Origin: Spirochaetes bacterium RBG_13_51_14
GTDB taxonomy: Bacteria > Spirochaetota > UBA4802 > UBA5550
DNA length: 35,961 bases
Assembly (NCBI GenBank): GCA_001829455.1
Contig: MIBH01000041.1
Span: 1 to 35,961, forward strand
Reading direction: 5' to 3'
Below the pieces are notes generated by a model. That model did not search any database and had not been told where the DNA came from. It saw only the letters and a list, made by a program, of their open reading frames with translations. Of the stretch, positions 33,257 through 35,961 are shown one piece after another; position 1 is the first letter of the stretch, and the number at the start of each line of letters is the position of its first letter. The translations under genes were made by a program, and so were the position numbers.

Positions 33257-33352
33257 GAACTTGTTGCCAAACTGACATGATAATTGAATTTTTTCTCCAC
33301 AGCCGCAGGCGGCGGAGGAAATATTTAATTTATATTTAGAAAGCAACTAATC
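33257..33352 (+). repeat. Palindromic dispersed element, degraded copy D
   Basis: The left end GAACTTGTTGCCAAACT matches copy A closely, while the right end (GCAACTAATCAAAT) has diverged. The central palindrome has lost most pairing and keeps a 5-bp GCCGC/GCGGC core with a partial outer stem. It lies between purC and fliS in the same orientation as the other copies and appears to be the oldest or least constrained. Confidence 0.7.
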
Positions 33353-33447
33353 AAATATTTTTCACAATGGATTACAGCTCCGGCGAATTTATAATACAGT
33401 CTGACCTGAATTAATCCGATAATGGAAATGGATAGCGGAGTGTATTG

Positions 33448-33582
33448 TTGAGACCGTCTCAAAAATCTGTATGTTTCACTCCGGGGAGGGAGGGAAACTC
33501 GATCTGCAATTGTGAGCCCCCGTCGAAGGGGCGGGAATGGTTATCAGATAACCCGCGATAAGGGCATGAAACGATGCCCTTA
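33448..33582 (+). promoter_or_regulatory. Leader region with several inverted repeats upstream of fliS
   Basis: In the 150 bp before fliS there are four inverted repeats. The first is a 15-bp DNA palindrome (TTGAGAC-C-GTCTCAA, 33448-33462). Next come a GCCCC/GGGGC pair near 33516-33532 and a nested GCGGG/CCCGC (33531-33556) around GGTTAT/ATAACC. The last is a 9-bp stem (33559-33567 with 33574-33582) with loop GAAACG, 23 nt before the ATG. The palindrome could be an operator and the others an RNA structure. No known riboswitch consensus was matched. The rest of the gap from 33153 holds repeat D and no gene. Confidence 0.4.
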
Positions 33583-33605
33583 ATTATTGAAATGTGGGGG
33601 AATTA

Positions 33606-34040
33606 ATGTCACTGCCTGATAAAAATCCTTTCAATGAATATAAAAAAACCCAGGTCACGACGGCAAACCAGGGAAAGCTGATCGTCATGCTGTACGACGG
33701 CGCGATTAAATTCCTGAATATCGCGATCGACAACATGAACCCCCGCACCTACGATGTCGTCAACACCAACATTATCAAGGCGCAGGATATCATCACGGAG
33801 CTTCTCCTGTCGCTGAACATGAAAGACGGAGGAGAAATTTCCCAGAACCTCTTCAATTTATACCTCTATTTTAAAAAAAGCCTCCTGGAAGCCAATGTCA
33901 AGAAGGACGCAGAAATGATATCGGGAGTGCTTAAGCTCCTGAAAGAACTCCGCGACGCATGGGACAAAGTCTCCGCGAACGAGACCGCGGCGGATAAAAC
34001 CAACGTGGGAGCGAAAGGAAGCTTCAGTATTGAGGGATGA
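33606..34040 (+). CDS. fliS: Flagellin export chaperone FliS
   Basis: The 144-residue protein has the FliS pattern: NPFNEYKKTQVTTANQGKLIVMLYDGAIKFLN, then INDxM-type helix (AIDNMNPRTYDVVNTNIIKAQDIITELL), LNMKDGGEISQNLFNLYLYF, and a C-terminal helix containing LLKELRDAWDKV. FliS holds flagellin in the cytoplasm until export. A GTG at 33594 would add four residues; the ATG at 33606 is preferred, with a G-rich run (TGGGGG) just upstream. The next gene overlaps its end by 11 bp. Confidence 0.94.
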   Translation: MSLPDKNPFNEYKKTQVTTANQGKLIVMLYDGAIKFLNIAIDNMNPRTYDVVNTNIIKAQDIITELLLSLNMKDGGEISQNLFNLYLYFKKSLLEANVKKDAEMISGVLKLLKELRDAWDKVSANETAADKTNVGAKGSFSIEG

Positions 34041-34488
34041 TGTAAAAACAGTCGTCGCTGAACTCTCCCGGTGCCACCGGGAAAAATTACACCGGCTCCA
34101 GAAACTTCTCTTAAGCGAATCCGACAAGCTGCATTACGAAAAATCCGAGAACCTTGAAAAGATCTTCGACATCATCGGCGAAGATGCCGGAATCGTCGAT
34201 GAAGTGAACCTTATCGATTTCGATATCGCGCGGGCCGAATCCGAACTGTCAGCGCTCATCGGGGTGGGAACCGCCGAACTGTACGATCATCTCGGCCCGG
34301 GGCGCGCGGTTGAAGAGCTCCTTTCGCTTCGCAAACAGACGCGCCTGAGCCTCGAGCGGCTCTACCGCGAACGAATCGATCTGGCCGGCCGGCTTGAGTC
34401 GGCGTCGAGGAAGCTGAAAGACAGCATCGATGACATCTCGCGCATCGACAGGCTGCGGCGGGACGATCCGGGAAAAAACGCCCGTTAA
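34030..34488 (+). CDS. FlgN-like flagellar chaperone (tentative)
   Basis: The 152-residue protein is almost wholly helical and coiled-coil-like: HREKLHRLQKLLLSESDKL at the start and LLSLRKQTRLSLERLYRERIDLAG in the second half. Position directly after fliS with an 11-bp overlap, size and helical make-up fit FlgN, the chaperone for hook-associated proteins, though no diagnostic motif is visible. Translation must begin at TTG (34030), since no ATG is in frame early; AGGA lies about 10 nt before it. The gene ends 4 bp from a convergent unknown gene, leaving no room for a terminator. Confidence 0.65.
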   Translation: MRDDVKTVVAELSRCHREKLHRLQKLLLSESDKLHYEKSENLEKIFDIIGEDAGIVDEVNLIDFDIARAESELSALIGVGTAELYDHLGPGRAVEELLSLRKQTRLSLERLYRERIDLAGRLESASRKLKDSIDDISRIDRLRRDDPGKNAR

Positions 34489-34492
34489 CAAT

Positions 34493-35392
34493 TTATATTT
34501 CGACAATGCTCTTGGACTCGAGTATCTTCTGCCTCCGTTTGACCATCTCCTCGTGCTCAAACCGGAAACGCTTGCGTTTGTAATATTTGTTGTACACCGA
34601 CAGGTACTTCTTCGAGTTAAAATACCTCCGCATCCGATCCGAAACGGGGAATACCTGCTCCGAAGGCTCGTAGGGCTGCGGCTCGCACTTGTATTCCTCG
34701 ATTATCGTCCTTGTGATGATCCCCCAGGAGATATCGGCGAGCGAATACCGGTGCAAATCCCGCATCATGGCCCGCAGGGCTCCCTCGTGGGCGGGGTCAA
34801 AAAACTTGAATTTTTTTGAATACATGACGGCACCGTGCACGTGGTCGGGAATGTCGAGGAAGCCGTCCTTGATCACCTCGCGGGCCACGATATACATCAT
34901 CTCGAAGCAGTAGTTGAGTATTCCGAGTCCCGGCTGCTTCTGGCCCGGCAGCTGGGGCCGTGACTCGCTGAATGTATGAAAGGGATTCTGCGCCGACAGC
35001 CATTCAATCACGATCATATCGTAGGCGGTGGTTGAATCATCATCAAAGAACCTACTGTCGGGGACGAACCGGGACTCGCTCAGCCGCAGGTCGAACAGGA
35101 TACTGTCCGGATTGATATCCTGGTGATACAGCTTGAGGTAATGGATATACGCGTCATCGATGTCGATTTCAACCCTGATATCCGTCAAACCCCGCATCTG
35201 GAGGTGATCGATCAGCTTTACCCGTTTCATGATCTCGTAGAGGTCCGCGGCCGAAAAGTTCCGGAGAAAAAGTTTCTCCTTATTCCGGGAGGGATCGGGC
35301 AGAGCCCCGCTGAGATCAATGTACCCGATTCCCTTCTCAACGGAACTGGTGAAATCCATCGGCTGAAGATATTTCGACAATTTATTCTTCAA
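34493..35392 (-). CDS. Hypothetical protein
   Basis: The protein of about 300 residues has no recognised family. It is likely cytoplasmic, with mixed alpha/beta sequence: KLFLRNFSAADLYEIMKRV near the start, PGLGILNYCFEMMYIVA in the middle, DIPDHVHGAVMYSKKFKFFD after it, and a very basic C-terminus (NKYYKRKRFRFEHEEMVKRRQK). The frame begins with GTG at 35473, overlapping the upstream gene by 10 bp. GGAG 5 nt before a TTG at 35392 gives a better start, and ATG at 35362 is a third choice. It lies on the same strand as the partial gene upstream, probably in one operon. Confidence 0.65.
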   Translation of the reverse strand: MKNKLSKYLQPMDFTSSVEKGIGYIDLSGALPDPSRNKEKLFLRNFSAADLYEIMKRVKLIDHLQMRGLTDIRVEIDIDDAYIHYLKLYHQDINPDSILFDLRLSESRFVPDSRFFDDDSTTAYDMIVIEWLSAQNPFHTFSESRPQLPGQKQPGLGILNYCFEMMYIVAREVIKDGFLDIPDHVHGAVMYSKKFKFFDPAHEGALRAMMRDLHRYSLADISWGIITRTIIEEYKCEPQPYEPSEQVFPVSDRMRRYFNSKKYLSVYNKYYKRKRFRFEHEEMVKRRQKILESKSIVEI

Positions 35393-35463
35393 TTCATCTC
35401 CCCGGAAGCGTGACGGCGATGCGTCCGGTGAGCCCCCGATCCCCCGCCGGAGAAATGAGCCTG

Positions 35464-35961
35464 CTAAAGCCACCGGTCATAGATGTACACCATCTTCACC
35501 TGTGAGAAGAAATCATGGATGTTCTTATGATCCAGAACCGGCACGACGGTAAGCCGAACGTATCTATCATAATTGCGCACCTGCAGCAGCGCCCGCTTGT
35601 AGAAATCATCAAGTTTTTCCCCGATAATGATAAGCCGCGCGTTCGACCGGATGTATTCTTCAAGGAGAACCCCCGGTTCGGTGACGGATATGACGTCCTC
35701 CGTGGGTATGAAATCGGGCGCGATCATATTCGCCTGCTCCTGGCCGCGGGATACGAGCAGCGATATGAGATCGGTATTTATCTTGAAACGCTCGATGTAA
35801 TCGCGCTGGTTGCTGACCTTCAGGTCGACAAAAATTATGATCGACACCTCCGAATTCCGGTAGAGGAACGCCTGATTCCGGTCGATGTCCCGCTTGAGAT
35901 TGTTCCACTTTTTGAAGTCCAGCAGCTCATTGTGACGGAGCAGGATGATCCGCTTCCCCAG
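35464..35961 (-). CDS. Hypothetical protein, 5'-partial
   Basis: The frame is open to the end of the window (LGKRIILLRHNELLDFKKWN continuing into NSEVSIIIFVDL), so the real start lies outside and the GTG at 35847 is internal. The visible 165 residues alternate strands and helices (SIIIFVDL, LLEEYIRSNARLIIIGEKL, VRLTVVPVLDH), suggesting an alpha/beta fold. I do not recognise a family. It is followed on the same strand by another unknown gene. Confidence 0.6.
   Translation of the reverse strand: MGKRIILLRHNELLDFKKWNNLKRDIDRNQAFLYRNSEVSIIIFVDLKVSNQRDYIERFKINTDLISLLVSRGQEQANMIAPDFIPTEDVISVTEPGVLLEEYIRSNARLIIIGEKLDDFYKRALLQVRNYDRYVRLTVVPVLDHKNIHDFFSQVKMVYIYDRWL

Noticed and set aside
33448-33605. 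c-di-GMP, TPP, cobalamin or fluoride riboswitch before fliS
   Set aside because: The conserved core sequences of these classes that I know were not found; only generic inverted repeats are present.

Overview
The window looks like a chromosomal stretch from a flagellated, Gram-negative-type bacterium, most likely a member of the Spirochaetota. This is inferred from the mix of genes: a class I adenylate cyclase, flagellar chaperones FliS and a FlgN-like protein, many lipoproteins with loose lipoboxes, a proA-nadD-LCP-rsfS operon and a TMEM43-family protein. No rRNA or other marker settles it. No tRNA, rRNA, CRISPR array, complete insertion sequence or phage gene was seen.

Layout. (1) Bases 1-4413 are visibly AT-rich and hold surface-polysaccharide-type genes, all on the plus strand: a sugar-phosphate transferase cut by the window edge, a GT2 glycosyltransferase, a methyltransferase and a LamG-VanZ fusion. 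A run of four tandem hairpins (2033-2178) lies among them. (2) From about 4.5 kb on, the sequence becomes GC-richer housekeeping and accessory DNA: an unknown gene, the adenylate cyclase, then a minus-strand block from 14.0 to 8.1 kb (FnIII-like lipoprotein, secreted subtilase, a stand-alone subtilase-prodomain-like lipoprotein, TPR protein, methyltransferase, GIY-YIG/methyltransferase fusion, MBL hydrolase). (3) 14.7-24.1 kb is a mosaic: PBP4-type carboxypeptidase, FmdB zinc ribbon, ADP-forming acyl-CoA synthetase, membrane protein, lipoprotein, TIGR01777 epimerase, polytopic membrane protein and TMEM43 protein. (4) 24.5-27.4 kb has a hybrid histidine kinase convergent with a STAS protein. 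(5) 31.8-27.5 kb is a tight minus-strand operon: membrane protein, proA, nadD, LCP/LytR_C, rsfS, lipoprotein. (6) 32.2-34.5 kb is purC followed by fliS and a FlgN-like gene; two unknown minus-strand genes close the window.

The most unusual feature is a dispersed family of about 100-bp elements with four copies (4419, 20582, 32032, 33257), all in the same orientation and all intergenic. Each has terminal inverted repeats of the type AGACTTGTTG/CAACAAGTCT. In three copies these surround a near-perfect GC-rich palindrome in an AT-rich body; the fourth is decayed. Two base-pair changes between copies are compensatory, so the hairpin itself appears to be kept. One copy supplies the stop codon of the neighbouring gene.

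Other points of interest are the subtilase with a separate prodomain-like lipoprotein, the GIY-YIG/methyltransferase fusion, an LCP protein lacking the usual Pro-Arg-Asp motif, a short reading frame overlapping the purC start, and a leader before fliS rich in inverted repeats.
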